The notes below the pieces were generated by a model. The model searched no databases, was not told the origin of the DNA, and saw only the letters and a program-made list of their open reading frames with translations. A DNA stretch of 64,000 nucleotides from an uncultured Rickettsiales bacterium (GTDB taxonomy: Bacteria > Pseudomonadota > Alphaproteobacteria > Rickettsiales > Rickettsiaceae), in contig CAJBEU010000002.1 in assembly GCA_903952265.1 (NCBI GenBank), forward strand, positions 1 to 64,000, written 5' to 3'. Made by a program: the position numbers and the translations under genes. Numbering within the stretch: the stretch's first letter is position 1; every line of letters starts with the position of its first letter. Shown here one piece after another: positions 1 to 7,878 of the stretch.

Positions 1-117
1 CTGCTGCTGCTGGAGCCTCTCCTGTTGAAGCTCCCCATGCTGCTGCTGCTGGAGCCTCTCCTGTTGAAGCTCCCCATGCTGCTGCTGCTGGAGCCTCTCC
101 TGTTGAAGCTCCCCACG
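1..117. repeat. 39-bp tandem repeat, three copies visible
   Basis: Copies lie at 1-39, 40-78 and 79-117. The first two are identical and the third differs at one base (position 116), which is synonymous (Ala GCA to GCG) in the minus-strand frame. The unit is 13 codons long, so copy-number change keeps the frame. About 24 of 39 bases are G or C, far above the surroundings. The array is cut by the window edge and its true copy number is unknown. Confidence 0.95.
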
Positions 118-169
118 CTGCTGCCGCTTGTGTTTCTGTTCCTTCCACTATTTTTACTTTGTTTGGCAT
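1..169 (-). CDS. Alanine-rich tandem-repeat protein, N-terminal part (runs off left edge)
   Basis: An open frame on the minus strand starts at ATG 169 and stays open to the window edge, so only the first 56 codons are visible. It begins MPNKVKIVEGTETQ and then enters a 13-residue repeat, WGASTGEAPAAAA, present three times with no sign of ending. An in-frame TAA lies a few codons upstream of the ATG, so this is the earliest ATG start. No signal peptide is visible. The Ala/Gly/Pro-rich composition and high GC contrast with the AT-rich neighbours. I do not recognise the family. Low-complexity arrays like this occur in surface, secreted and linker regions, but function cannot be assigned. The other two minus-strand frames would give Gln- or Ser-rich repeats. 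This frame is preferred because it has a plausible start. Confidence 0.6.
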   Translation of the reverse strand, partial: MPNKVKIVEGTETQAAAAWGASTGEAPAAAAWGASTGEAPAAAAWGASTGEAPAAA

Positions 170-529
170 ACGTGTATCTGTCTTTTATGATTAAGTTAAA
201 AGTTCACTAGATCACTTATATCAGATTTTCTTAAAGTACTACAAGGAAAAAATTTCAAATAACGCCTATTTTTCTGGATATATGGGCCTCGATGAGTGAG
301 GCTAATGTTAGCTTTAGGTCTTAAGCCATAGTTTTTACAAGAAAAGCATATAAAATTTTGTCGCTAAATCAGATTGAGCAAATTTCTTTCTGTTTGCTTA
401 TTTTGTCTGTCGTGGTGTGATTTTATTGATTCAGTTATATGTGCTTATAGCTTGGGTTTTGTTGGAGTGTTTTTCAATAATATGTTTGCAAGAAACGCAA
501 CATGTAAGGCTCTCTTGGGCAGTGCATGT
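170..529. other. Intergenic region between murG and the repeat gene
   Basis: No convincing gene is seen in these 360 bases. A short plus-strand frame (374-577, TTG start) reads into the 3' end of murG and looks like a chance ORF. A small inverted repeat, GCCTC-7-GAGGC, lies at 286-302. It has no following T run on either strand, so it is not a clear terminator. A candidate promoter for the left-edge gene is listed separately. Confidence 0.5.
215..244 (-). promoter_or_regulatory. Candidate sigma-70-type promoter for the repeat gene
   Basis: Read on the minus strand, TTGTAG (239-244) is followed after 18 bases by TATAAG (215-220). The ATG is at 169, which would give a leader of about 40 bases. 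The -35 match is partial and AT-rich DNA yields such matches by chance. Confidence 0.3.
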
Positions 530-1621
530 TCACTCTTGAGCTCTAGCCTTCAAAGTTTTCATAACTTCTTCAGTTAAGGTGCTTCTTGGTTTATTTGCTA
601 AAACTCTCAGCTGTTCTGCGGCATCTTGTAACATTTTTGGATATTGTAATATAAGAGAGAGTTTATTTGCTAAATTTGTATCGCATTGCTCATTCTGAAT
701 AATCAACCACGCACATCCCAGTTTTTCTAAATAGGTCGCATTTATGGCTTGGTGGTTTTTTGCTGCAATTGGAAGAGGAATAAGTATAGAAGGTTTGTGA
801 ACGGACACTAGTTCTTCTATTGTAGAGGCTCCAGATCGGCATATCACAAGGTCTGCTTTGCTGTATCTTTCTGACATATCGAAAAAGAATTGTTTCAACT
901 CACATGGTACTTCTATTTCATTATAGAAATTCTTTAGATACTCTTGCCCATCCTCATGAGCCTGCTGAGTGAGTATTATTTGTTGGTTTGGGTGCATTTG
1001 CTTTAGTAGTTTAATTGCATTTGGAATGATTGTGTTAAAAACTCTTGCTCCCTGACTTCCCCCTATTACCAAAATTGAAAGAGTTTTTGAATCTAGCGTG
1101 TTTTGAGTCTTTTGATGCTTTATTTGATTTCGTATCGGATTTTTGCTGAAAACACATTTATGAGAGTATTTTTTTGGAGGTACAAGAGCCTCAAAAAACC
1201 CTAGCGATATTTTGCAAGCATATCTTGCCATGCTTTCGTTTACTTTGCCCAATACGCTATTTTGTTCGTGTAAAATTATCGGTATTCGAAGGACTACTGC
1301 TGCAGCTAGAGGAATAAAAGTGGTAAAACCTCCAAATCCAACTATTAATTTTGGCTTTAATTTAATATAGATGCATGAGAGCCTTATTAGAGTGCTTAGC
1401 ATGTTCCAGATTAAAATGACCATATTAATTAGGCCATCTTTTGGCAGCATTCTTGGTATCATTATTGTTTTCAATCCTTTTGCTTCAATAGGATCGTCTA
1501 TATCGCTTATAATAAAGCAGACTTTGTCTTGCTCATTTTGCAGATTTTGCGCAATGGAGATCGCGGGGAATAAATGTCCCTTCGTGCCTCCGCCCACCAG
1601 CACTACTACTTCTTTTCTCAT
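530..1621 (-). CDS. murG: UDP-N-acetylglucosamine--undecaprenyl-PP-MurNAc-pentapeptide GlcNAc transferase MurG
   Basis: MurG adds GlcNAc to lipid I to make lipid II on the cytoplasmic face of the inner membrane, the last intracellular step of peptidoglycan synthesis. The 363-residue length is normal for the family. Visible motifs are the N-terminal glycine-rich loop (residues 10-16), a VIGGSQGA loop opening the C-terminal Rossmann domain, and CRSGASTIEEL in the donor-binding region. The glycine-rich loop reads GGGTKGH where the family normally has GGTGGH, so Lys14 replaces a glycine. The gene lies 27 bases downstream of ftsW on the same strand, the usual alphaproteobacterial order, but murC does not follow. 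The ATG start at 1621 has no strong ribosome binding site. Confidence 0.95.
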   Translation of the reverse strand: MRKEVVVLVGGGTKGHLFPAISIAQNLQNEQDKVCFIISDIDDPIEAKGLKTIMIPRMLPKDGLINMVILIWNMLSTLIRLSCIYIKLKPKLIVGFGGFTTFIPLAAAVVLRIPIILHEQNSVLGKVNESMARYACKISLGFFEALVPPKKYSHKCVFSKNPIRNQIKHQKTQNTLDSKTLSILVIGGSQGARVFNTIIPNAIKLLKQMHPNQQIILTQQAHEDGQEYLKNFYNEIEVPCELKQFFFDMSERYSKADLVICRSGASTIEELVSVHKPSILIPLPIAAKNHQAINATYLEKLGCAWLIIQNEQCDTNLANKLSLILQYPKMLQDAAEQLRVLANKPRSTLTEEVMKTLKARAQE

Positions 1622-1648
1622 TTGATCGGATTGTAAATAGATTTTGTT

Positions 1649-2773
1649 TTAGCAAATAAAGTAAGTGAGCTGATACCTGCTCGTTGAACTGACTTTTTTA
1701 GTAAGGGCCAGAAGGATTCCTATGCACATAGAAGTAGATATTATCGAAGACCCTCCATAGCTAAGTAGGGGAAGAGTCATTCCTTTTGTAGGCATTAGAT
1801 TTACCGAGACCGCTATATTTATTGATGCTTGCAAGCAAAGAATCAAAGCTAAACCTACAAGAGACAAAATACGAAATCGGTTTTGATCCAAGATCGCCTT
1901 ATATAGGTTGACCATCCCTATTAGTATAAAACAGGTCATTATGGCAATACACGAGGCTATTCCAAATTCTTCAGCAGCTACTGCAAAAATAAAATCTGTA
2001 TGAGCGTCTGGCAAGATTTCTTTTATTCTTCCTTCTCCCAGCCCTCTTCCTAATAGTCCGCTATGTTGAAAAGCGTCGAGAGATTTAGCAGTTTGATAAC
2101 TCAAGTCAGATCCGAAAAATCTATTTATGCGGGCTGAAATGTGAGGAAAATACATGTAACAACCCAAGCTAACGGAAAAAATCATACCAAGAGCTGCACA
2201 AACAAGGATTGTTGGCATTCCGCTTATAAAGAGTTGTAAACAAAATGTTATCAAAAATAATATCGTTGTACCGATGTCCGGCTGCATTAGTAATGTTATA
2301 ATTACTCCTATTGTTATCAAACATGCAATCATCCTGTATCCCCATTTTTGCAATCGATGGGTTCTGTCTAGCAAAATTCCAATGAACAAAACAAAGCAGG
2401 GTTTTAGCATTTCAGAGGGCTGAAGGCAAAAACCAAATGCCTTAATCCATCTTCGTGCTCCTTTGACCTCACAACCTAAAACTGGTACCAAACATGTCAG
2501 TGTTGCAAAGAGGAAAAACCCGATGACTGCAAATTTTTTTAAGGACTTTTCGCTTAGTGTTGAGATTAAAACCATGAGTACAAATCCAAAAGACACATAA
2601 GCCAGATGTCTGACTATAAAATAAGAGGGCTTGAGTCCCATTTTATTTGCGATTGCTGGGCTGGCCGTCATTGCAAGCATCAGGCCTATTGTAAAGAGGC
2701 CTATAGATGCCATGAAAGTGTATTTGTCTATGGTTTTCCACCAAAAAAAGAGAGCTTTACTTTTCCATCTCAT
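1649..2773 (-). CDS. ftsW: FtsW/RodA-family septal peptidoglycan polymerase (lipid II glycosyltransferase)
   Basis: SEDS-family polytopic membrane protein of 374 residues, the usual FtsW size. It polymerises lipid II glycan chains together with a class B penicillin-binding protein at the division septum. The hydrophobic profile shows about ten membrane segments starting near residue 20. The conserved SEDS stretch LLGRGLGEGRIKEILPDAHTD around the large periplasmic loop and the C-terminal PTKGMTLPLLSYGGSS are clear FtsW signatures. Adjacency to murG favours FtsW over RodA. The start ATG 2773 gives a short basic cytoplasmic N-terminus before the first membrane segment. Confidence 0.93.
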   Translation of the reverse strand: MRWKSKALFFWWKTIDKYTFMASIGLFTIGLMLAMTASPAIANKMGLKPSYFIVRHLAYVSFGFVLMVLISTLSEKSLKKFAVIGFFLFATLTCLVPVLGCEVKGARRWIKAFGFCLQPSEMLKPCFVLFIGILLDRTHRLQKWGYRMIACLITIGVIITLLMQPDIGTTILFLITFCLQLFISGMPTILVCAALGMIFSVSLGCYMYFPHISARINRFFGSDLSYQTAKSLDAFQHSGLLGRGLGEGRIKEILPDAHTDFIFAVAAEEFGIASCIAIMTCFILIGMVNLYKAILDQNRFRILSLVGLALILCLQASINIAVSVNLMPTKGMTLPLLSYGGSSIISTSMCIGILLALTKKVSSTSRYQLTYFIC

Positions 2774-2825
2774 TGAAAAATCCTAACAAAAATTAGTATT
2801 TTGGATCCTAGGTTCGAACCATAAA

Positions 2826-2851
2826 TTTATATTGTAAATTTACATTGTAAA
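2826..2851. promoter_or_regulatory. Tandem pseudo-palindrome TTTAYATTGTAAA x2, possible operator
   Basis: Two adjacent 13-base units, TTTATATTGTAAA (2826-2838) and TTTACATTGTAAA (2839-2851), sit in the 295-bp gap between divergent ftsW and the M23 peptidase gene. The second unit is a perfect inverted repeat, TTTAC-att-GTAAA. Just to the left, overlapping palindromes GGATCC, CCTAGG and GGTTCGAACC occupy 2803-2820. Direct repeats of a dyad are typical of dimeric repressor sites, but AT-rich sequence can produce them by chance. No regulator is identified. Confidence 0.35.
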
Positions 2852-3068
2852 TGCAAACTCAATTTTAGTTATGAGTTGACAAAGAGCTTTCATTGAGCAA
2901 ACTAGTTTCCTATATTATAAAGAAACTGAGCGTTGACTTGCTTACCTGTCTTTTACTTGTTTTGCAATTCCACTAAATTCCATTATTTTGAACTTAAACT
3001 TTCAGAAATGAGGGTGTAGAAATTAATTTATTTAAGGCTCTAGATTTACTTACCGAATTACCTCTGCA

Positions 3069-4526
3069 ATGCTTGCCATACCGATCTTATTATTTTGCTG
3101 CTACGGCCTGTACTCTTCTATGAGTACAGATGCTGTTCATTTGCAGCATAAAAACGCATACGTTCAAGGTGTATATACAGAAAAAGCACCACCTAAAAAA
3201 AAGGCTTTGATAGGCAATCGTGTTAAAGATTTATGTGTAAATTTTTTTGCTTCCAAAAAAGAAAGAAAGAGTGTGGGCAAGGTTGCTGGAAAAAATGCTC
3301 AAGACTTAACCCCTAGTCACAAAGGTACTTTCAGATCTGTTGAGGCAAAGCCTCTTTTAGCTCGCTCTAATTATGGATCTCTAAGGCCCATATATCCTCC
3401 TGCAAAAATCGTTTCAACATCTGATTTTGTAAGACGTAGCGACGAATATTTGTTGAGCAAATATGACATAGCTAGGTTACACAAAGGTGTGGAATTGATC
3501 AAATGGCAGTCTATTAAATTAGCTTCTTCAAAAAATGACTCAGCAAGGTACAAAGCTTACGTAGAGAAATTACACCCAAGACGTTTGTCAGAAAATATCA
3601 GAGAGAGCATTCGTAACGCTTCAGAAACTGTTTTGTCTATCGACGAAAAATATGGGTTTTTAAATAAAGATGAGCTCTATTCTGTTCGTCAGCTGAAACA
3701 TATAGCTAACGTAGATTTGCAATCCGGGCTTGGGCACCTGAGACATCTAGATGACTTATTGCGTCGAGTTCCGGTTTTAATGCCTCAAAATTTGGCAATT
3801 ATTACTAGTCACTTTGGTAAAAGGAAGCTGCCATACAGAAGAAAACCTTCTGATCACAAGGGAATTGACATGACAAGTCCGGAAGCAGTTGTTTATGCTG
3901 CAGCGGATGGTCGAGTTGAATTTTGTGGGTGGTGCAGCGGATTTGGTAACTTGCTTGTTATCAATCACGGCAAATTTACTACAAAATATGCTCATTTGAG
4001 AAAAATGTGTGTTACTCAAGGTAAGTTTGTTACTCAAGGAAGTAAGATAGCATTTGAAGGAGCGACTGGAGGAGGTGCAAAAGGCAGGCATCTACATTTT
4101 GAAGTGCGAAGCTTTGTAGGAGAAGCTTTGGATCCTATGGGTTTTATAAACTGCAGTATGCAGGAGAGTCAAAAATTGCAGAGTGACAAGGTTTTGGCTT
4201 TGCAAAAATCTCGATACAACAAAAGTGTGATGTCGAGTCTAGTTTACGAGGTCAAACCTTTGAAAGGCTCCTACTCTTCAAAAAATTTGTCAAAATCGCC
4301 CAAGAACAGAGCCCATCGAGATATTGTTTTAGCTCAAAACGATTCGCAAAGACTTCTTATTCGGAAAAAAGTTGCCGCAAAGGCGTTATCGTCTAAGCAT
4401 TTACCTAGGTCTACAAAATCAGCCGAGATTCAAGCAGATGACTTGCAAAATATAAAGGCTAATCCTGAGGAAAAGAAAAAATCATTTTTTGGAAAAATTT
4501 ATCATGCGATTGTACCTTGGCAATAA
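3069..4526 (+). CDS. M23-family peptidase (LytM/NlpD-like murein endopeptidase or division activator)
   Basis: A 485-residue protein with an N-terminal hydrophobic segment (about residues 2-17, signal or anchor), a long basic low-complexity stretch and a peptidase M23 domain at about 235-355. The zinc ligands are visible as HKGID (His263, Asp267) and HLHFEVR (His341, His343), with the usual KYAHL histidine (309). The complete active site suggests an active periplasmic endopeptidase cleaving peptide cross-links, or an amidase regulator with a retained catalytic site. The C-terminal 100 or so residues are basic and lack a recognised domain. A stop codon 12 codons upstream leaves ATG 3069 as the first normal start. 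Confidence 0.88.
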   Translation: MLAIPILLFCCYGLYSSMSTDAVHLQHKNAYVQGVYTEKAPPKKKALIGNRVKDLCVNFFASKKERKSVGKVAGKNAQDLTPSHKGTFRSVEAKPLLARSNYGSLRPIYPPAKIVSTSDFVRRSDEYLLSKYDIARLHKGVELIKWQSIKLASSKNDSARYKAYVEKLHPRRLSENIRESIRNASETVLSIDEKYGFLNKDELYSVRQLKHIANVDLQSGLGHLRHLDDLLRRVPVLMPQNLAIITSHFGKRKLPYRRKPSDHKGIDMTSPEAVVYAAADGRVEFCGWCSGFGNLLVINHGKFTTKYAHLRKMCVTQGKFVTQGSKIAFEGATGGGAKGRHLHFEVRSFVGEALDPMGFINCSMQESQKLQSDKVLALQKSRYNKSVMSSLVYEVKPLKGSYSSKNLSKSPKNRAHRDIVLAQNDSQRLLIRKKVAAKALSSKHLPRSTKSAEIQADDLQNIKANPEEKKKSFFGKIYHAIVPWQ

Positions 4527-4588
4527 GGTTTTGACCGCTGAGTATTAATACAGCGCCTTAAAATTTGGCCCTGATTTGGTATAGAAAA

Positions 4589-5293
4589 ATGTCCTTCAGA
4601 GAAATAGTTTTAGACACAGAAACCACGGGGCTTTCTGTTGCGTCGGGTCATCGAATAATAGAAATAGGAGCAGTAGAACTAATTAATAAGGTTCCAACTG
4701 GAAGGAAATTTCGTACCTATCTGAATCCTCAAAGGGCTATTTCTGAGGGGGCCTACAGGGTGCACGGTATTTCTCTAGATTTTCTTCGAAATAAGCCTTT
4801 ATTTGGAGACATTGCAGAAGAGTTGGAAAATTTTATAGGAGATGCTCACTTGGTGATACACAACGCGCCATTTGACATGAACTTTTTAAATAATGAATTT
4901 TTACTAGTTGGACGTAAGCAAATTCCTTTCGAAAGAGCAATAGATACGTTAGTTATTGCAAAAAAATTGTATCCAGGTGCCAAGGTAAGTTTAGATGCAT
5001 TGTGTAAAAGGTTTAAGATAGATTTGTCTAACAGAACTTTTCACGGAGCTTTAAAGGATGCTGAACTATTAGTTCTTGTTTACATGGAAATGGTAGGCAG
5101 AGAACAGACAAGTCTTTTAATAAAGGAGAACCATTTTGTTTCCACTGAACAAATAGGCAATCAGCTGGCTGCGTCAGGCAACTTTATTGTGATTAACCCT
5201 TCAAAAGAAGAGATGCAAAGTCATGAGGAATTGCTGCAACACTTGGGTAATTCTCTTTGGAAAAAATTTGCTATACAACGCCATTCAAATTAA
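4589..5293 (+). CDS. dnaQ: DNA polymerase III epsilon subunit (3'-5' proofreading exonuclease)
   Basis: DEDDh exonuclease that proofreads for the replicative polymerase. Motifs are Exo I DTETTGL near the N-terminus, Exo II HNAPFDMNFLNNEF, and Exo III HGALKDAELL with the catalytic histidine. The open frame extends upstream to a TTG at 4565, but ATG 4589 gives MSFREIVLDTETTGL, the normal family N-terminus, and a 234-residue protein of typical length. It lies between the M23 gene and pgsA on the same strand. Confidence 0.93.
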   Translation: MSFREIVLDTETTGLSVASGHRIIEIGAVELINKVPTGRKFRTYLNPQRAISEGAYRVHGISLDFLRNKPLFGDIAEELENFIGDAHLVIHNAPFDMNFLNNEFLLVGRKQIPFERAIDTLVIAKKLYPGAKVSLDALCKRFKIDLSNRTFHGALKDAELLVLVYMEMVGREQTSLLIKENHFVSTEQIGNQLAASGNFIVINPSKEEMQSHEELLQHLGNSLWKKFAIQRHSN

Positions 5294-5409
5294 GAGGCAG
5301 ATGTGCTTAAAAAGGAATTTATAGTAGTCTGTTGTCGCGTGTTATCTATTCAAACATTTTAGTTGTAGATAGGCATGAGTTTAAATTAATAAACATGAGG
5401 ATTTGTTCA

Positions 5410-5988
5410 ATGAATGCTCACCGTAAAGTTTGGAGTATTCCTAATATTCTCACCCTGATGCGAGTTTTAATTACTCCCGTTATCGTCACTACATTCTATT
5501 TTGACGATACGGCCATTGCTCACAGGATAGCATTTGCTCTTTTTCTTTTTGCAAGTATTACAGATTTTTTAGATGGATTTTTAGCTAGAAGATTTAGAGT
5601 TCAGTCCAATTTAGGGAGAATATTTGATCCTATCGCTGACAAATTAATGGTCGGTAGCGTGCTTTTAATGATGGTTTACTTCCATAGAGTCAATGTTATT
5701 CCTTGTCTCTTAATTTTAGGAAGGGAGTTTGCAGTATCTGGATTGAGGGAATTTTTAGCTCTTTTGCAAGTTGGTGTTCCTGTCTCTAAGATTGCAAAAT
5801 GGAAAACTGCTGTTCAAATGACCTCTATATCTTTAATACTGCTAGGATCTAAGGGCTCTGGCTGGAAGTTTGTGGATTATTTGGGTGATTTTGCCATATG
5901 GGCAACTTCCCTTCTTACGCTTGCTACTGGCTATTCTTACTTAACTGCTGCAATAGAATTTGTGCACGAAAAGGACCAGAGCAAATAA
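5410..5988 (+). CDS. pgsA: CDP-diacylglycerol--glycerol-3-phosphate 3-phosphatidyltransferase
   Basis: Inner-membrane enzyme making phosphatidylglycerol-phosphate from CDP-diacylglycerol and glycerol-3-phosphate. The CDP-alcohol phosphatidyltransferase signature D-x2-DG-x2-AR-x8-G-x3-D-x3-D is complete (DFLDGFLARR followed by GRIFDPIAD). Several hydrophobic segments follow. The frame is open back to a TTG at 5332. ATG 5410 is chosen because GAGG lies about nine bases upstream and the resulting start, MNAHRKVWSIPNILTLMR, matches the family. The alternative ATG 5395 adds five residues. Length 192 residues. Confidence 0.92.
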   Translation: MNAHRKVWSIPNILTLMRVLITPVIVTTFYFDDTAIAHRIAFALFLFASITDFLDGFLARRFRVQSNLGRIFDPIADKLMVGSVLLMMVYFHRVNVIPCLLILGREFAVSGLREFLALLQVGVPVSKIAKWKTAVQMTSISLILLGSKGSGWKFVDYLGDFAIWATSLLTLATGYSYLTAAIEFVHEKDQSK

Positions 5989-6001
5989 AGGATATTTAAA
6001 G

Positions 6002-6688
6002 CTAGTATAGCAATTGAGTTAAATCCACTTCAATGTCAATAGGAAGCCCTTCATCACAAGCTTTGGATATCAGAGGATTGAACTCCAGACTCATCGTCTT
6101 AGACAAATGTAATGGTAATGTTTTGGCTAATTCCTCTAGAGCTTTTTTTGAGGTTTCGTTTGGAGAGAGGAGATTGCTCATATTTTCAACTATTGCTAAA
6201 ATTTCTATTGAATATATTTTGTACAAGTTAGCGGCTTTAATTGCATTATTAAATGCTATCTTTTGAGGAGTAGATACGATTATTGCACCCTTTATATGAT
6301 AGTTGCTTGCTATGCTCATATGCACATCTCCAGTTCCTGGAGGCATGTCTATTATCACATAGTCAAAATCTTTTAAATTCTGACTATCTATCATATTTCT
6401 TAATATTTTTGTTGCAATCGGACCTCTCCAAGCAAAGTATTGACTTGGATTCGTCTCTAGAGCCAGAATATTTACTCCATATTTGTAAACAAAGTTACTA
6501 ACAGATTTTTCAATTCCAAAGATTGTTCTAATTGAGGAACAATGCACGTCAGAGTCTATTAGAGCGACTTTCTTTCCTTTCTTTGATAATTGTTGAGCAA
6601 GGATACAAGATATAGTGGATTTTCCTACTCCACCCTTTCCGGAAGACACTAAAATTGTATTTGAATTAATTATTTTTTTCTCGGACAT
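6002..6688 (-). CDS. mrp: Mrp/ApbC-like P-loop ATPase (iron-sulfur carrier family), CxxC motif missing
   Basis: The deviant Walker A motif SGKGGVGKST (about residues 16-25), a FAWRGP-type stretch (85-90) and DMPPGTGD (114-121) identify the Mrp/NBP35 family, which carries and delivers Fe-S clusters. Two features differ. The protein is only 228 residues and has no N-terminal MIP18 (DUF59) domain. Where Mrp proteins have a CxxC cluster-binding pair after ENMS, this one reads ENMSNLLSPNETS (168-180) with no cysteine. It may act without a bridging cluster or in a modified role. The gene is convergent with pgsA. Confidence 0.82.
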   Translation of the reverse strand: MSEKKIINSNTILVSSGKGGVGKSTISCILAQQLSKKGKKVALIDSDVHCSSIRTIFGIEKSVSNFVYKYGVNILALETNPSQYFAWRGPIATKILRNMIDSQNLKDFDYVIIDMPPGTGDVHMSIASNYHIKGAIIVSTPQKIAFNNAIKAANLYKIYSIEILAIVENMSNLLSPNETSKKALEELAKTLPLHLSKTMSLEFNPLISKACDEGLPIDIEVDLTQLLY

Positions 6689-6841
6689 ATCTATATATTT
6701 TGATTTAGCCTATTTAAAAGTATGTTTTTGATTTACTTGATATTTTCGATCTAATGCTCTAGAAAGGTCATGGGTCTGTTTAATTGAACTCAAGTTTTTC
6801 AAGTCAGCCCCTTTGGACTTTTATACAAAATAAAATGGTTT

Positions 6842-7840
6842 ATGGAATCGCTTTTGCATGAAATGATAGGTCAATTTTTAGACAAAGTTAACGATATTTT
6901 CGGTATTCGCATACGTCATCCGAAAGGTCTTACCCCTATTCTGCTGATAGTGTTGGCATTTTTTGCATCAATTTGGTTTTCTTCTGGTGTTTTTCAAATT
7001 AAGGAAGGATCTGGAGGCGCGGTAATGCGTTTTGGAAAATTTGTTAGAGTAGCTGGACCTGGCCTGAATTATCACTTGCCAGCTCCCTTTGAAAGTGTAA
7101 TAAAAGAGAAAATCTCCTACTCTCGTCGAGTTGAAATTGGATATAGATCTAACATGGATGGCTATATTCCTGAAGAGAGCAACATATTAACGAGCGATGA
7201 AAACATTGTAAGGCTTAAGTGCGATGTGACTTGGCATATCGAAGATTTGCCTGCTTTTATTTTTAACGTTTGGGATACAAAATCCGCTATAAGGCATGTT
7301 TCTCAAAGTGCTGTAAGAGAAGTGATCAGTGAAACTCCGATCTCTGACATTTTATCGAACAAAAAGCAGGAAATCGTTAATAAAATTGAAACACTAATTC
7401 AGCGAATAGTAGACAATTATGGAGCGGGTATTCGCATAGAGAAGGTAGATTTACTAGCTGCAGAGCCTCCTGCAGACGTTATTGATGCATATAGAGATGT
7501 GCAAAGCTCTAGAGCTGACAAAGAAAGAGAAATAAATCAGGCTCAGGCTTATTGGAATGATACTGTAACAAGGGCAAGGGGTGAGGCAGTAAAAATTTTA
7601 CAAAATGCTGAAGCTCTCAGTCAAGAATCTGTTTCTCACGCATTGGGGGACACAAAAAGATTTGAAGAGGTGCTTGTGCAGTACAGACGTTCTAAAGATA
7701 TTACTAAGCGCAGAATTTATCTGGAAACTATGGAAAAATTACTTTCAAATAACAGCAAGATTATCGTTGAAGGTAAGATTTTGTCTCATCTTCCTTTAGG
7801 GCAAAATTTAAAGAAAAGCCACTTTATAGGAGTTGAATAA
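6842..7840 (+). CDS. hflK: FtsH protease regulator subunit HflK
   Basis: SPFH/band-7 membrane protein. It has one membrane segment at about residues 30-50, preceded by a cytoplasmic N-terminus, followed by a band-7 domain and a coiled-coil-rich region with repeated Ala/Glu. HflK and HflC assemble into a large periplasmic cage around the FtsH protease. The length of 332 residues fits a short-N-terminus HflK. It is first in an hflK-hflC-degP cluster on the plus strand, 38 bases before hflC. Confidence 0.93.
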   Translation: MESLLHEMIGQFLDKVNDIFGIRIRHPKGLTPILLIVLAFFASIWFSSGVFQIKEGSGGAVMRFGKFVRVAGPGLNYHLPAPFESVIKEKISYSRRVEIGYRSNMDGYIPEESNILTSDENIVRLKCDVTWHIEDLPAFIFNVWDTKSAIRHVSQSAVREVISETPISDILSNKKQEIVNKIETLIQRIVDNYGAGIRIEKVDLLAAEPPADVIDAYRDVQSSRADKEREINQAQAYWNDTVTRARGEAVKILQNAEALSQESVSHALGDTKRFEEVLVQYRRSKDITKRRIYLETMEKLLSNNSKIIVEGKILSHLPLGQNLKKSHFIGVE

Positions 7841-7878
7841 ATGAATACAAAAATAACATTTTTATTAGGTAAATCGCA

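Noticed and set aside
286-302. Hairpin as murG terminator
   Set aside because: Five base pairs and no T run on the relevant strand.
374-577. Plus-strand 67-residue frame with TTG start
   Set aside because: It has no ribosome binding site, runs into the murG 3' end and shows no recognisable protein features.
2811-2820. GGTTCGAACC resembling a tRNA T-arm
   Set aside because: No acceptor, D-arm or anticodon arm could be placed around it; treated as a palindrome only.
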